This document shows positions 41,480 to 50,387 of a stretch of DNA of 64,000 bases, piece by piece (position 1 is the first letter of the stretch; the number at the start of each line of letters is the position of its first letter). Under the pieces are notes generated by a model. That model had not been told where the DNA came from, searched no databases, and saw only the letters and a program-made list of their open reading frames with translations. The stretch covers positions 62,001 through 126,000 of the forward strand of contig NZ_JBOCEG010000007.1 of assembly GCF_050586465.1 (NCBI RefSeq), read 5' to 3'. A program made the translations under genes and the position numbers. The stretch is from CAJXYS01 sp913063035. GTDB lineage: Bacteria > Pseudomonadota > Alphaproteobacteria > Rhodobacterales > Rhodobacteraceae.

Positions 41480-42642
41480 AGCCCGACCTCGGCGAAAAAC
41501 ACGGAAAACAGCGCGTCGGCCAGGATCACCGCGAAGATCGCCGTCACCACGGCGCTCGAGGTCATCCGCCCGAGCGACTCGGCGTTGCTCTGGACCCGCA
41601 TCCCCGCGTGACATCCCACGACGCCGATGATCACTGCGAAGACCGGGGCCTTCACGAGGCCGACGAAGACATGCGAGACGTCCGTGCCCTCGATCAGCCG
41701 CGTGCGGAACATCGACGGCGAGATGCCAAGCTCGATCCAGGACATCAGCGCCCCGCCGAAAAGCCCCGCGAGATTCGCGATCAGCCCCAGGATCGGCAGC
41801 ATCAGGATCAGCGCCAGGATGCGCGGCACGAAGAGCACCGCGGCCGGGTCGAGCCCCAGCGTGCGCATCGCGTCGATCTCCTCGCGCATCTTCATGGATC
41901 CGATCGCCGCGGTGAAGCTGGACGCCGTGCGCCCGGCCACGATGATCGCGGTCAGCAGGATGCCGAGCTCGCGCAGGATCGAGATCGCGATCAGGTCCAC
42001 GACGAAGACCTCGGCCCCGAACTGGCGCAGCTGCGCCGCACCCTGGAAGGCCAGCACGACGCCAATCAGGAACGCCATCACCGCCACGATCGGCACCGCG
42101 CGAAAGCCGACATCCTCGCAATGGGCGACCAGGGCCGTCAGGCGGAACCGGCCCGGATGGCGCAGCACCTGGCCGAGCCGCACGAGGAAGAGGCCGAGAT
42201 ATCCCGTCAGACCGACCCCGAAGAGCGCACCGCGCGTCACCGCCCGCCCGATGGTCTCCAGCCGCACGGCCAGTCCGCGGCGAGCCGCCGGCTTGGGTTC
42301 GGGCTGCGGCGTGGCCGCGGCGACGGCATCGAGCAGCATCTCCACGTCCGGTGCCGCGTTCTCGAGCCGGACGCTGCCGCCGGCCGCCTCGATTCGCCGG
42401 CGCAGTTCCGACAGCGCCCAGGCGCCGGCGGTGTCGAGGCGACGCAACGCGCCAAGATCGACGACCAGCGGTCCATCCGCCGCCAGGGACGCGAAGCGGG
42501 CGCGGACCCGCGTCACCTGGTGGACGGTCAGCTCCTCGCCGAGTGTCAGCGACGTCTCCGCCGGGGTATCCCGGCGCTCGATCCTGATGTCTTCGTCTGC
42601 CAAGTGCCGCCCTGTCCCGTCTGCGAGGCGCGCCGGCGGCAT
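41476..42642 (-). CDS. Lipid ABC transporter permease with fused STAS domain (MlaE + MlaB type)
   Basis: A protein of about 388 residues. An N-terminal STAS-like domain (about 35-110: GPLVVDLGALRRLDTAGAWALSELRRRI) is followed by the MlaE permease with about five to six helices (AVMAFLIGVVLAFQGAAQLRQFGAE, IGSMKMREEIDAMRTLGLDP). In Escherichia coli MlaB is a separate STAS protein; here it is fused. Start is uncertain: ATG 42642, GTG 42693 and TTG 42603 are all open and none has a strong ribosome site. No MlaC and no MlaA gene is in the run. Confidence 0.85.
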   Translation of the reverse strand: MPPARLADGTGRHLADEDIRIERRDTPAETSLTLGEELTVHQVTRVRARFASLAADGPLVVDLGALRRLDTAGAWALSELRRRIEAAGGSVRLENAAPDVEMLLDAVAAATPQPEPKPAARRGLAVRLETIGRAVTRGALFGVGLTGYLGLFLVRLGQVLRHPGRFRLTALVAHCEDVGFRAVPIVAVMAFLIGVVLAFQGAAQLRQFGAEVFVVDLIAISILRELGILLTAIIVAGRTASSFTAAIGSMKMREEIDAMRTLGLDPAAVLFVPRILALILMLPILGLIANLAGLFGGALMSWIELGISPSMFRTRLIEGTDVSHVFVGLVKAPVFAVIIGVVGCHAGMRVQSNAESLGRMTSSAVVTAIFAVILADALFSVFFAEVGL

Positions 42643-42849
42643 AGGCCAGCCCGACCGGTCTCTCGCGGCGAGTGTAGGGCAAGGTTCGGCCACAACGCCA
42701 CCGCGATAATGCCTCCCGCGACGGCAAGGGGGCCGACGGGGCCAGGATCATCCGCAGAGGCGCGAAAAAGCTTGCGCAAAGGCGGCCGTGGCATGAGCCT
42801 GCTACGCGGGCGACCGGACCCGGGAAACCTGTGCTGCAAGGGGAATATC

Positions 42850-43479
42850 TTGATCGATCTCTACACATGGACCACGCCGAACGGACGCAAGGTGTCCATT
42901 CTGCTCGAGGAACTGGGCGCGGACTATACCGTCCACCCGGTCGATATCGGCCAGGGCGCGCAGAAGGCGCCCGATTTCCTGAAGATCTCACCCAACGGGA
43001 AGATACCCGCCATCGTCGACCGCGAGACGGGGATGAGCCTGATGGAATCGGGCGCGATCCTGCTCTATCTCGCCGAGAAACACGGCCGTTTCCTGCCCGA
43101 GGCCACGCTCGCGCGCTTCGAGGTGATCGAGTGGCTGATGTGGCAGATGGGCGGGCTCGGCCCGATCGCGGGCCAGGCGCACCACTACATGCATTTCAAT
43201 CCGGGCGTCGACCCTTATGCCGAAGGCCGGCTAGCGAAAGAGGTCGGCCGGCTCTACACGGTGCTGGATCAGCGGCTCGCCGGACGCGCCTATGTCTGCG
43301 ACGACTATTCGATCGCCGACATGGCGATATGGCCATGGATCAGCCGCCATGAATGGCATCGCGCGGATCTTCGCGATTACCCCAACCTGCGCGACTGGTA
43401 CCGGCGCATCGCGGCGCGCCCGGCGGTCCGGCGGGGCTACCACGTGCCGAAGGAGGTGGGCACGATCCCCGCAGGCTAG
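42850..43479 (+). CDS. Glutathione S-transferase, YfcG/YghU-like
   Basis: A protein of 209 residues. It begins at a TTG at 42850 because AAGGGG at 42838-42843 stands at the right distance and the N-terminus then reads as IDLYTWTTPNGRKVSI, the usual start of the Nu-class YfcG/YghU group. The thioredoxin-like domain (about 1-80) has NGKIPAIVD and ESGAILLYLAEKHG; the helical domain has YSIADMAIWPWISRHEW. Nu-class enzymes reduce disulfides with glutathione. It is divergent from the permease at 41476-42642. Confidence 0.85.
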   Translation: MIDLYTWTTPNGRKVSILLEELGADYTVHPVDIGQGAQKAPDFLKISPNGKIPAIVDRETGMSLMESGAILLYLAEKHGRFLPEATLARFEVIEWLMWQMGGLGPIAGQAHHYMHFNPGVDPYAEGRLAKEVGRLYTVLDQRLAGRAYVCDDYSIADMAIWPWISRHEWHRADLRDYPNLRDWYRRIAARPAVRRGYHVPKEVGTIPAG

Positions 43480-43525
43480 CGCCCGGGCTGCCGGGGACGG
43501 CCGCCCGGCGGCCCGTGCCGCGCGC

Positions 43526-43813
43526 TCAGTTGGACCAGTTGGCGATGACGTCGTAGCCCTCGGCCTCGGGCGGCGCTTCGAGATACTCGGAGAAGTGGCT
43601 CCAGAGCGCGGCCACCCGTTCCGCGTTGGCGTCCGAGCTTTCCTCGCTCTCGACGACCGAGATGACGCAGCCACTGCCGTCGGCGTTCATGACGTTGACG
43701 AAGTTATGCATGCCAGGCATGCCCATGATCTGGTCGCGCAGCGAATTCAGCAGCTCCGTCGCCGCGTCGCGGCTTTCGGGCTTCATCTTGTATCGTGTTA
43801 TCCTGGCAAACAT
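43526..43813 (-). CDS. Small dimeric alpha-beta barrel protein (monooxygenase-like)
   Basis: A 95-residue protein with the shape of an ABM-type ferredoxin-like fold: FARITRYKMKPESRDAATELLNSLRDQIMGMPGM, then GSGCVISVVESEESSDANAERVAALW and a C-terminal strand. The conserved catalytic residues of true quinol monooxygenases cannot be confirmed, so the function is open. It converges on the GST gene and lies upstream in direction of nothing obvious. Confidence 0.65.
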   Translation of the reverse strand: MFARITRYKMKPESRDAATELLNSLRDQIMGMPGMHNFVNVMNADGSGCVISVVESEESSDANAERVAALWSHFSEYLEAPPEAEGYDVIANWSN

Positions 43814-43930
43814 TCCTATCCCCCCGCTGGGGCCGGCCGGCCCCGAGGCCGACCTCCGGATGGAAGCGGCGCGATCACCATAGCACGGTTTTGCCCGCAG
43901 GCTGGCCTGCTTTGTCCCCCGGGGCGCCCG

Positions 43931-45469
43931 TTACGCGCCGACCCCCGCGAAGCGCAGGCCGCTCAGCTCCGCCATTTCGCGTTTCCAGGTGGTGATGTCG
44001 CGCGCCGTGAAGGCCGACAGCTCGGAATGGCCGCAGGCCCGCGACAGCACTTTCATCAGCGCCACGGACGCCTCGAAATACCGCGCCAGCCGCGCCGCGC
44101 CGGCCGCGACGTCCAGACGCGCGCGCAGCTCGGGCTTCTGCGTGGCGATCCCGGCCGGGCAGTTGTTCGTGTGGCACATCCGCGCCGCCACGCATCCGAC
44201 CGCCTGAATGGCCGCGTTCGAAACGGCGACGGCGTCCGCGCCCAGGGCCAGCGCCTTGGTGAAATCCTCGGCCACGCGCAGCCCGCCGGTGACCACCAGC
44301 GTCACCTCGCGGCCCGCGGTCCGGTCCAGGTGGCGCCGCGCCCGGGCGAGCGCGGGAATGGTCGGCACGGAAATATGGTCCCGGAAGATGAGCGGCGCCG
44401 CGCCGGTGCCGCCGCCGCGCCCGTCGAGGATGATGTAGTCGGCCCCGGCGGCAAGCGCGAAGTCGATGTCGTCCTCGATGTGATTGGCAGAGAGCTTGAA
44501 CCCGATCGGGATACCGCCGGAGCGTTCGCGCACCTCGTCGGCCAGCTTCCGGAAATCCGCCGCGGTCTCGAGGTCCGGGAAGGTGCTCGGCGAGATCGAG
44601 GTTTCGCCCGGCGTGGCGCCGCGCACCTCGGCCACGCGGCCCGTCACCTTGTCGCCGGGCAGATGCCCGCCGGTTCCGGTCTTGGCGCCCTGCCCGCCCT
44701 TGAAGTGGAAGGCCTGCACCTTCTCCGCCAGCTCCGGCGTCCATCCGAAACGCCCGGAGGCCAGCTCGTAGAAATAGCGGCTGTTCTCCGCCTGCTCTTC
44801 GGGAAGCATGCCGCCCTCGCCCGAGCAGATGCCCGTGCCGGCCTTCTCGGCACCGCGCGCGAGCGCGATCTTGGCTTCCTCGGAGAGCGCGCCGAGGCTC
44901 ATGTCGGAGACGAAGAGCGGGATATCGAGATGCAGCGGCCGGCGCGCCCGCGGTCCGATCACCGTCTCGGTCCGGACGTCATGATCGTCGGGCAGCGGCT
45001 TGCGCGCCACCTGCGCGGGCAGGATCTGGATATCGTCCCAATGCGGCAGATCCTTTCGCGGCACGCCCATGGCCGCCACCTCGCCATGATGGCCCAGCTT
45101 GGACAGGCCGTCACGGGCAAGCGCGTGAATGCGGGCGACGGTGGGTTCTTCGGGCGTCGGTTTCGCACCCGGGGCCGCGTCGGCATCCGACCCGTCCTGC
45201 AGCACCTCGTCCCCGGCGGCGCGGTCGCCAAGCGTCGCATGGGTGCCGTCGCAATAGGGCGGGTTCCGCGTCGCCTTGCACCGGCACAGCGCGGCCTTCC
45301 CGGTCTTGTCGGCCTTGAAGGTCAGCGGCTCGATACCCGTGCCGGCGTGGGACCCGTCACAGAACGGCTGGTTGGAGGACCGCCCGCAGCGGCACCAGCT
45401 GTAGGTCTCGCCTGCTTCGAGCTCGACGGACTCGGGCGACTTGGCGGCAATGATCGGGGCGTCGGTCAT
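43931..45469 (-). CDS. CDGSH iron-sulfur domains fused to FMN-dependent glutamate synthase-like domain
   Basis: A protein of 512 residues. The first 80 carry two CDGSH motifs, each C-x-C-x8-C-x3-H: Cys26, 28, 37 with His41, and Cys62, 64, 73 with His77, each expected to hold a 2Fe-2S cluster. The rest (about 130-510) is the FMN-binding TIM barrel of glutamate synthase: GGQGAKTGTGGHLPGDKV, DYIILDGRGGGTGAAP, and CHTNNCPAGIATQ, the 3Fe-4S cysteine segment. No glutaminase domain is present, so ammonia-from-glutamine chemistry is unlikely. It looks like a ferredoxin-like-fed FMN oxidoreductase. The start at 45469 is divergent from the next gene by 124 bases. Confidence 0.85.
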   Translation of the reverse strand: MTDAPIIAAKSPESVELEAGETYSWCRCGRSSNQPFCDGSHAGTGIEPLTFKADKTGKAALCRCKATRNPPYCDGTHATLGDRAAGDEVLQDGSDADAAPGAKPTPEEPTVARIHALARDGLSKLGHHGEVAAMGVPRKDLPHWDDIQILPAQVARKPLPDDHDVRTETVIGPRARRPLHLDIPLFVSDMSLGALSEEAKIALARGAEKAGTGICSGEGGMLPEEQAENSRYFYELASGRFGWTPELAEKVQAFHFKGGQGAKTGTGGHLPGDKVTGRVAEVRGATPGETSISPSTFPDLETAADFRKLADEVRERSGGIPIGFKLSANHIEDDIDFALAAGADYIILDGRGGGTGAAPLIFRDHISVPTIPALARARRHLDRTAGREVTLVVTGGLRVAEDFTKALALGADAVAVSNAAIQAVGCVAARMCHTNNCPAGIATQKPELRARLDVAAGAARLARYFEASVALMKVLSRACGHSELSAFTARDITTWKREMAELSGLRFAGVGA

Positions 45470-45593
45470 CCTGTACTCTCGTCTTTTGCGTTTCGGGTCT
45501 GCCCCCAACCTATGGCATAGCGGGTCCGGGGAAAGCCCCCGTGCCCGACGCCCCCCGGGACCGCGACCGGTCCGAGATCGAAAGGAACGCCCG

Positions 45594-46691
45594 ATGCGCG
45601 ACCATGACGAACCCCACGCCAACCCGATCCTGGCGCGCGATGCGGACTGCCCGCCGGGCGAGGTGGAGACGCCGGCCTTCGTCATCCACGAGGATGCGGT
45701 CATGGCCAATCTCGAGAAAACGCTCGTGGCTTGCGGCGGTCCGGCCCGGCTGATGCCCCATGTCAAGACGCACCGCGCGCCATGGGTGGTCGCGGCCCTG
45801 CGCCGGGCGGGGATCGAGACCTTCAAGACCGCGACGGTCGCCGAGGTGGAAATGGTGGCGCGATGCGGCGCGAAAAACGTCACGCTGGCCTATCCGACGG
45901 TCAACCCGGCCAATGTCGCGCGGTTCATCCGCTGCGCCGCGGCCAATCCGGGGACCACCTTCGTCGGGATGGTCGACTCCGAGCATGGGCTGGGGGTCTG
46001 GCGAACACAGCTGGACACGGCACCGCACAATATCCTGATGCGCGTCGATCTCGACCCGGCGTTCGGCCGAACGGGCGCGCCGATGACGGAGGTGGCCGTC
46101 GACCTTGCGCGCGGGCTTCACGAGATGCGCCGGTTCCTTGGCTGGCATCTTTACGACGGCCATGTCCATGGCAGCCTCGCGGAGCGGCGCGCAAGGGTCG
46201 CGGCCGAAGCCGAGGCCGTGCGCGGGCTCGACGCCCGCCTCGCCGCGTTCGGGATATCCGGTGATCTGGTCGCGGGCGGGAGCTATACCTTCGATCTCTG
46301 GCCCGCCGAGGGGGCCCGGTTCGTGTCACCCGGCAGCTGGACCTATTCGAGCGCAATGCATGACCGCGATCTCGGGAACCTCGCCTGGAAGCCCGCCGCC
46401 TTCGTCCTGTCGACCGTGATATCGGCGTATGACGGCACCGTGACGCTCGATGCCGGATCGAAGGCCATCGCGCCCGACAAGCCCCTGAAGACGCGCTTCC
46501 CAGTCGACGGGGAGATCTGCCTGATGAGCGAGGAACACGCCGTGCTCCGCACCGCGGGCCTGGCGGTCGGCGACCGCGTGCTGCTCGTCCCGGAACACGC
46601 CTGCACGACCGCCTATCTCTACGACCGGGCCTGGGTGCGCGGGCGCGACGGCGCCTGGGAGGTTCGCGCCCAGCTCGGAAGCGCGCGCTAG
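45594..46691 (+). CDS. Alanine racemase-like D-amino acid aldolase/dehydratase (DSD1 type)
   Basis: A protein of 365 residues of fold-type III PLP enzymes. The PLP lysine is in LMPHVKTHRAP, as in D-threonine aldolase and D-serine dehydratase. The C-terminal barrel ends in LLVPEHACTTAYLYD, whose His and Cys are the metal ligands of this group. It would cleave or dehydrate a 3-hydroxy D-amino acid. AAGGAACGCCCG precedes the ATG at 45594. The exact substrate is not fixed by sequence. It is divergent from the CDGSH-glutamate synthase fusion, and the two could act in one amino-acid route; that is inference. Confidence 0.82.
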   Translation: MRDHDEPHANPILARDADCPPGEVETPAFVIHEDAVMANLEKTLVACGGPARLMPHVKTHRAPWVVAALRRAGIETFKTATVAEVEMVARCGAKNVTLAYPTVNPANVARFIRCAAANPGTTFVGMVDSEHGLGVWRTQLDTAPHNILMRVDLDPAFGRTGAPMTEVAVDLARGLHEMRRFLGWHLYDGHVHGSLAERRARVAAEAEAVRGLDARLAAFGISGDLVAGGSYTFDLWPAEGARFVSPGSWTYSSAMHDRDLGNLAWKPAAFVLSTVISAYDGTVTLDAGSKAIAPDKPLKTRFPVDGEICLMSEEHAVLRTAGLAVGDRVLLVPEHACTTAYLYDRAWVRGRDGAWEVRAQLGSAR

Positions 46692-46902
46692 CCCGCCGGC
46701 CATCCGGCGGAAATGGCGGGCAGCGCCGGATCGCGCGTGCCGGCAGCCGCGGCGGGCCGCGGCGCAGAGGGCACGCGCCTGGGGGCGCGCGTTGCCCCTG
46801 ACCGATGCCCGAAGGGTTCGATCAGGGGCGTGGCCGCACCCCCGGGAAATGGCGCCCCGAAGGTCCGGGAGCCCCCTTGCATGGGGCCGAGATGCCGCGG
46901 GC

Positions 46903-47226
46903 TTAGTTCGCGTACTCGCTGAAGACGGTCACGCTTCCGTCGTCCTCCAGGCGGCAGCTCAAACGCTGGCCTCCTGCATCGAGCACCAGCAGCGGGCCGC
47001 CCCCGGTCCGGATGCGTTCCACGATATTGATGTCCATCGCGGGATAGCCCGCATAGCGCGCGGCCTGATCGATACAGCGCGCGTTCATGCCATCGAATTG
47101 CGCTTCGGTGCCGCTCAGGCCGTCATCGGTCATGCCGCCGCCGGACGTGCCGCCGCCGGTCTCGACGCATCCCGCCAGGGCGACGAGCGCTGCAGTGCCG
47201 ATCAAGGTCTTGATCGCGTTGGTCAT
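46903..47226 (-). CDS. Small lipoprotein
   Basis: A protein of 107 residues with a lipoprotein signal (MTNAIKTLIGTAALVALAGC, Cys20), then a Gly/Ser/Thr linker and a short domain with MNARCIDQAARYAGYPAMDI and SCRLEDDGSVTVFSEYAN, including two Cys that could pair. AAGGAAAGACAA precedes the ATG at 47226. Exported and lipid-anchored; the function is unknown. No operon partner is evident. Confidence 0.75.
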   Translation of the reverse strand: MTNAIKTLIGTAALVALAGCVETGGGTSGGGMTDDGLSGTEAQFDGMNARCIDQAARYAGYPAMDINIVERIRTGGGPLLVLDAGGQRLSCRLEDDGSVTVFSEYAN

Positions 47227-47574
47227 TTGTCTTTCCTTTCCTGCTTGTTGACCCAGGGGTTTACTCGACCCCGAAAACCATCTTGAACGCCTCTGGCCCG
47301 CTGCCCCCTGTCGATCACTCGGATCCCGTGACCGGCGGATTGCCAGAGGTGACCGCGATACATCCGCGATGACGACGCCCGAAGGCTCCGCGACCCGTCC
47401 GGATGGCAAGGCTGCCGCCCGCCGACGCACGCGGCACGCGGTGATCGCGGCCTCGATGCCCTTCGGACCGGTGCCGGCGCCGCGGCGGCGTGCGGCCGCG
47501 GCAGGAGGGCGCGTGATGGCGACGGGGCTTTCGCAGTCATCGGCTCGGGATCCTCCAGGACGTTGTGTCGACGC
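47227..47574. other. Intergenic region without supported gene
   Basis: Upstream of the lipoprotein gene and downstream of the META-domain gene, both on the minus strand. The frames crossing it are upstream extensions or shadows with arginine-rich content. I see no clear terminator with a T tract and no operator-like palindrome. Confidence 0.5.
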
Positions 47575-48597
47575 TCAGCCACCGAATATGACGGCATCGG
47601 GTATCTCGTAGCGCTCGTCGTCGACGCGGATGCGCGTCAGGTCACCCTCGCGGGTGGCCGAATTCTCGAAGCCGCCGCCGGCCTGGCTCGTGTCGGAACT
47701 CACGAAGGCCCCGTCCGTGAAGAACAGGGCGCGCGGGACCCCGTCAGGCTTGGTGATCACCACCGTCGCGGAGCCGTCGCCGTCACGGGCCACGCCCATC
47801 GCGCAGTGGGTCATCGGCGCGCCGACCCCCGCGGCACAGGGAACCGGCCCCACCGCGTCGAAGACGCCCTGCCCGGCCCGCAGCGCGGAATCCGCGGCCT
47901 CGAGATGTTCGCGCGCGCCCCAGCCGCTGACGCTGCCGTCGAGCGTGGCGACGCGACACCACGCATCCTCGCACCCGTCGTTCCGAAGCACCTGGCCCGG
48001 GAGGGCACTGCCCAGAACCGCAGATCCGGCATCCGGTGCGGCAAGGATCGGCATGTCCCCGGACAGTCCGAACGGGCTTAGGTAGGGGGGCGTGCCGGTC
48101 GGGGCCTCGCGGCCGGCATGGGTTTCCGGCAGGTCCGGCAGGGCGGCGTCCGCGCCGACGGCACGTGCAAGGTCGAGCGCGACATCCCCCTTCGTCAAGC
48201 GAAGCACATCCCGCAGCGGGTCGAAGGCGACGGCGACGCGCCCGCTGAAGAACGCGATGATCGTATCGTCCTGCAGGGTCATGGCCTCGCCGGGACAGGC
48301 CATCCGCGTGGTGGCGACCGGGCCGTCGATGACGAGGCCCCCCTCCTCCAGCCGCGCGCTGCCCTGGAACCTGTTGCACCCCGTGGTTCCCGAGAAGCCG
48401 CCCCCGGTCGAGAACTGCACGGACGGCACCGCGACGGGCGCGGCATCGTTCAGTGCCACCACCTGCCACTCGGCGGCCGCCACGCCGGCCGGCGTCAGGG
48501 CCATGAAAAGACCGGCGAGGACCGCACCACCACGGCAGGTCACGCGCCGGCGCGCCCCGGCTTTGGTTCTGCCGCCGACATTCTGCCGCAAACGCAC
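47575..48597 (-). CDS. Exported META-domain and SH3-like protein
   Basis: A protein of 340 residues. A signal peptide (RRRVTCRGGAVLAGLFMALTPAGVAAA, about residues 14-40, written here only as its region) precedes a META/HslJ-like domain (about 40-135: FSGTTGCNRFQGSARLEE and ATTRMACPGEAM). A bacterial SH3-like segment follows (about 190-240: MPILAAPDAGSAVLGSALPG, then DAWCRVATLDGSVSGWG). The C-terminal 90 residues have no recognised family. The GTG start at 48597 is chosen because GGAGGGG lies seven bases upstream; the longer upstream reading lacks a site. META domains are linked to stress and outer-membrane protein folding, so an envelope role is likely. Confidence 0.75.
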   Translation of the reverse strand: MRLRQNVGGRTKAGARRRVTCRGGAVLAGLFMALTPAGVAAAEWQVVALNDAAPVAVPSVQFSTGGGFSGTTGCNRFQGSARLEEGGLVIDGPVATTRMACPGEAMTLQDDTIIAFFSGRVAVAFDPLRDVLRLTKGDVALDLARAVGADAALPDLPETHAGREAPTGTPPYLSPFGLSGDMPILAAPDAGSAVLGSALPGQVLRNDGCEDAWCRVATLDGSVSGWGAREHLEAADSALRAGQGVFDAVGPVPCAAGVGAPMTHCAMGVARDGDGSATVVITKPDGVPRALFFTDGAFVSSDTSQAGGGFENSATREGDLTRIRVDDERYEIPDAVIFGG

Positions 48598-49014
48598 TGG
48601 TTCACCCCTCCACTCCCGGGAAATGCAAGTGCAAGGCGTTGATCTCGCAAGTAGACTCAAACCCTGCACCGCCCCCTGCCGGCAGAGTGTTTCTCGGATC
48701 GTTTCCAAGGCAAAGGGCGAGAATATGCGTTTGGGGAATTGATCCGACCCGGCAGGCGTTTCCCCTGCGGCACCGCATGCGCGGCCCGCGCCTGAAATCC
48801 CCGGCTGCACCCGGCGACCGGCGGACAGCCGGCGGGCCTGCCCCGGTCAGAAACGCCCGCCGCGCGGCCACGACCGGACTCGACGGCGCTTCGGGAACAA
48901 CGCATCCGGGCCTCGCGAGACCGGAGCCCCGTGCCGCGCACCCCGGAGAGGTGACGCGGCCTTGTCCGGTTTCGGCCCGTTCACCGGACCGCAGGGCGGT
49001 CCAAGGCGTCCTGC
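48598..49014. other. Intergenic region without supported gene
   Basis: This is 417 bases between two minus-strand genes. It must hold the promoter of the META gene (near 48600-48720, the most AT-rich part). No gene, RNA or repeat can be supported. Frames here are arginine- and proline-rich shadows. Confidence 0.5.
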
Positions 49015-49833
49015 TCACCCCAGCGGGATGAGCGGCATGCCGAGCAACGCCTGCACGAAGACCGCGACGGTCAGGGCCACATAGCCGAGGGCCGCGTGGC
49101 GCACGGTGCGGACCGATCCGACCCTGTCGCCACGATCAAGCCACAGCGCGACCATAGGCAGGACCTGCATCGCGTGGAGCGATGCGAAATGCGCCGGCCG
49201 CAGGTCGCCCGTCACGCCGGACCAGCCGAAGAGCGGCAGCGTCGGCGCACCGTCGGGATGCACCCCGACATGGTGCCCGCCGATGAAGCTGAGATAGCCC
49301 GCGGCGATCATCGTCAGCACGAAGGTCAGCAGGAAGCCCAGCCAGATCGCCTCGCGCAGGGCGGGGCTCAGATCGGCGGCCTCGTCGCGCTTCACCACCC
49401 AGCCGATCACCGCCGTCGCGGCGACCAGCGACACCGCGCCCGCGGCCATCACGACTTCGTACATCATCCGGTGGAACGGCGTGGACACATTGAAATGCGA
49501 CGGCTCGGCCCGGCCGGCCTGGTACATCATGTAGGCCATCTCCGACAGGAAGGCGGCCGCCATCACCCAGCCCAGGACGCGCAAGGGCCAGCCGGCGCGA
49601 ACCCTCTCGGACAGGCGCGACTCGATCAGCGCGATGGTGCCGAACAGCACGGCGAAACTCAGCGCGAACTTCAGCGGCTTCATCCAGACCGGAACGGCGT
49701 CGATGGTACGGGCATCGACGAAGCTCCAGAGCACCGTGAGCGCGAACAGGACGAGGGAGACGACCGTCAGCGTCTGGAATTGCGACGGTTTCGCGATGCT
49801 GGCGGCAGGCGGGTTGAGATCAAGCAGCGACAT
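49015..49833 (-). CDS. Polytopic membrane protein of unknown function
   Basis: A protein of 272 residues with seven hydrophobic segments (about 22-40, 50-70, 83-105, 126-147, 166-187, 217-232, 246-266). Conserved-looking polar spots inside the membrane part are HRMMYE, GGHHVGVHPDG and HFASLHAMQ, with several His that could bind a metal or haem. It overlaps the ABA4-like gene by 14 bases and is therefore coupled to it. I do not recognise the family with certainty. Confidence 0.7.
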   Translation of the reverse strand: MSLLDLNPPAASIAKPSQFQTLTVVSLVLFALTVLWSFVDARTIDAVPVWMKPLKFALSFAVLFGTIALIESRLSERVRAGWPLRVLGWVMAAAFLSEMAYMMYQAGRAEPSHFNVSTPFHRMMYEVVMAAGAVSLVAATAVIGWVVKRDEAADLSPALREAIWLGFLLTFVLTMIAAGYLSFIGGHHVGVHPDGAPTLPLFGWSGVTGDLRPAHFASLHAMQVLPMVALWLDRGDRVGSVRTVRHAALGYVALTVAVFVQALLGMPLIPLG

Positions 49834-50287
49834 GGGCCTGGCCTTTCAGGGAACGGGTTTGCGTGGGGATCATGGCGGCCCGCAGGCCAAGCTCGACCAG
49901 CGCCGCGATCAGGAAGCCGAGCGGGCCCAGCATGAAGGTGGACAGCAGGATCGGCGCCTGCACGAGGCGGCCGACCCCGGCGCGATCCATCCGCACGGCC
50001 ATGACGGCGCCGACAAAGAGATCGAAGGCCAGGTAATGCACCCAGCCCGCGAGCAGCGCCCAGCGGTCCGACATGAGGATCGCGACATTGTCGAGGCTGT
50101 CGAAACCGCCGCCCATGCCGGAGAAGCGGCTGAAGATCAGCGCGGCATAGACCGCCGAGAGTCCGGCCGGGATGACCCAGAGCGGGATCGCGTTGAACCA
50201 GGCGAAGCGGCGCGGGCCGAGGATGAGCAGCGCCCACCCGGCCATCGCGGCGGTACCGACATGCGAGAAGAGAAGCTCGGGCGTCAT
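49820..50287 (-). CDS. ABA4-like (DUF4281) membrane protein
   Basis: A protein of 155 residues with four membrane helices. The DUF4281/ABA4 pattern is visible: HVGTAAMAGWALLILGPRR at the start, LLAGWVHYLAFDLFVGA in the middle and FMLGPLGFLIA at the end. Plant ABA4 takes part in neoxanthin formation; the bacterial function is unknown. GGAGATATTGCG precedes the ATG at 50287. A 20-base palindrome lies right upstream, and a TetR gene is divergent, so this pair is probably the TetR target. Confidence 0.8.
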   Translation of the reverse strand: MTPELLFSHVGTAAMAGWALLILGPRRFAWFNAIPLWVIPAGLSAVYAALIFSRFSGMGGGFDSLDNVAILMSDRWALLAGWVHYLAFDLFVGAVMAVRMDRAGVGRLVQAPILLSTFMLGPLGFLIAALVELGLRAAMIPTQTRSLKGQAHVAA

Positions 50288-50297
50288 CGCAATATCT

Positions 50298-50317
50298 CCA
50301 ATGGAAGTTTCCACTGG
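50298..50317. promoter_or_regulatory. TetR-type operator palindrome
   Basis: CCAATGGAAGTTTCCACTGG is a 20-base inverted repeat (half-site CCARTGGAA) with a 2-base centre. It begins 11 bases upstream of the ABA4-like ATG. A related half-site, TTGGAAAC, recurs at 50366-50373 close to the TetR start at 50388. The layout fits a TetR dimer that represses the membrane pair and itself. Confidence 0.7.
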
Positions 50318-50387
50318 TCATTTATTGGGCCCGACGCCTTGCAGAGTCCAGCGAAAAAATTTACATTGGAAACATGGAGACACCATC

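Noticed and set aside
40673..42991. A 772-residue frame that would fuse an upstream domain to the Mla ATPase
   Set aside because: Only the part from the GTG at 41479 encodes an ATPase; the rest is a shadow of the permease gene in another frame.
47185..47220. ATCAAGGTCTTGAT as an FNR-like site
   Set aside because: The half-sites are in the reverse order and it lies inside the lipoprotein signal-peptide codons.
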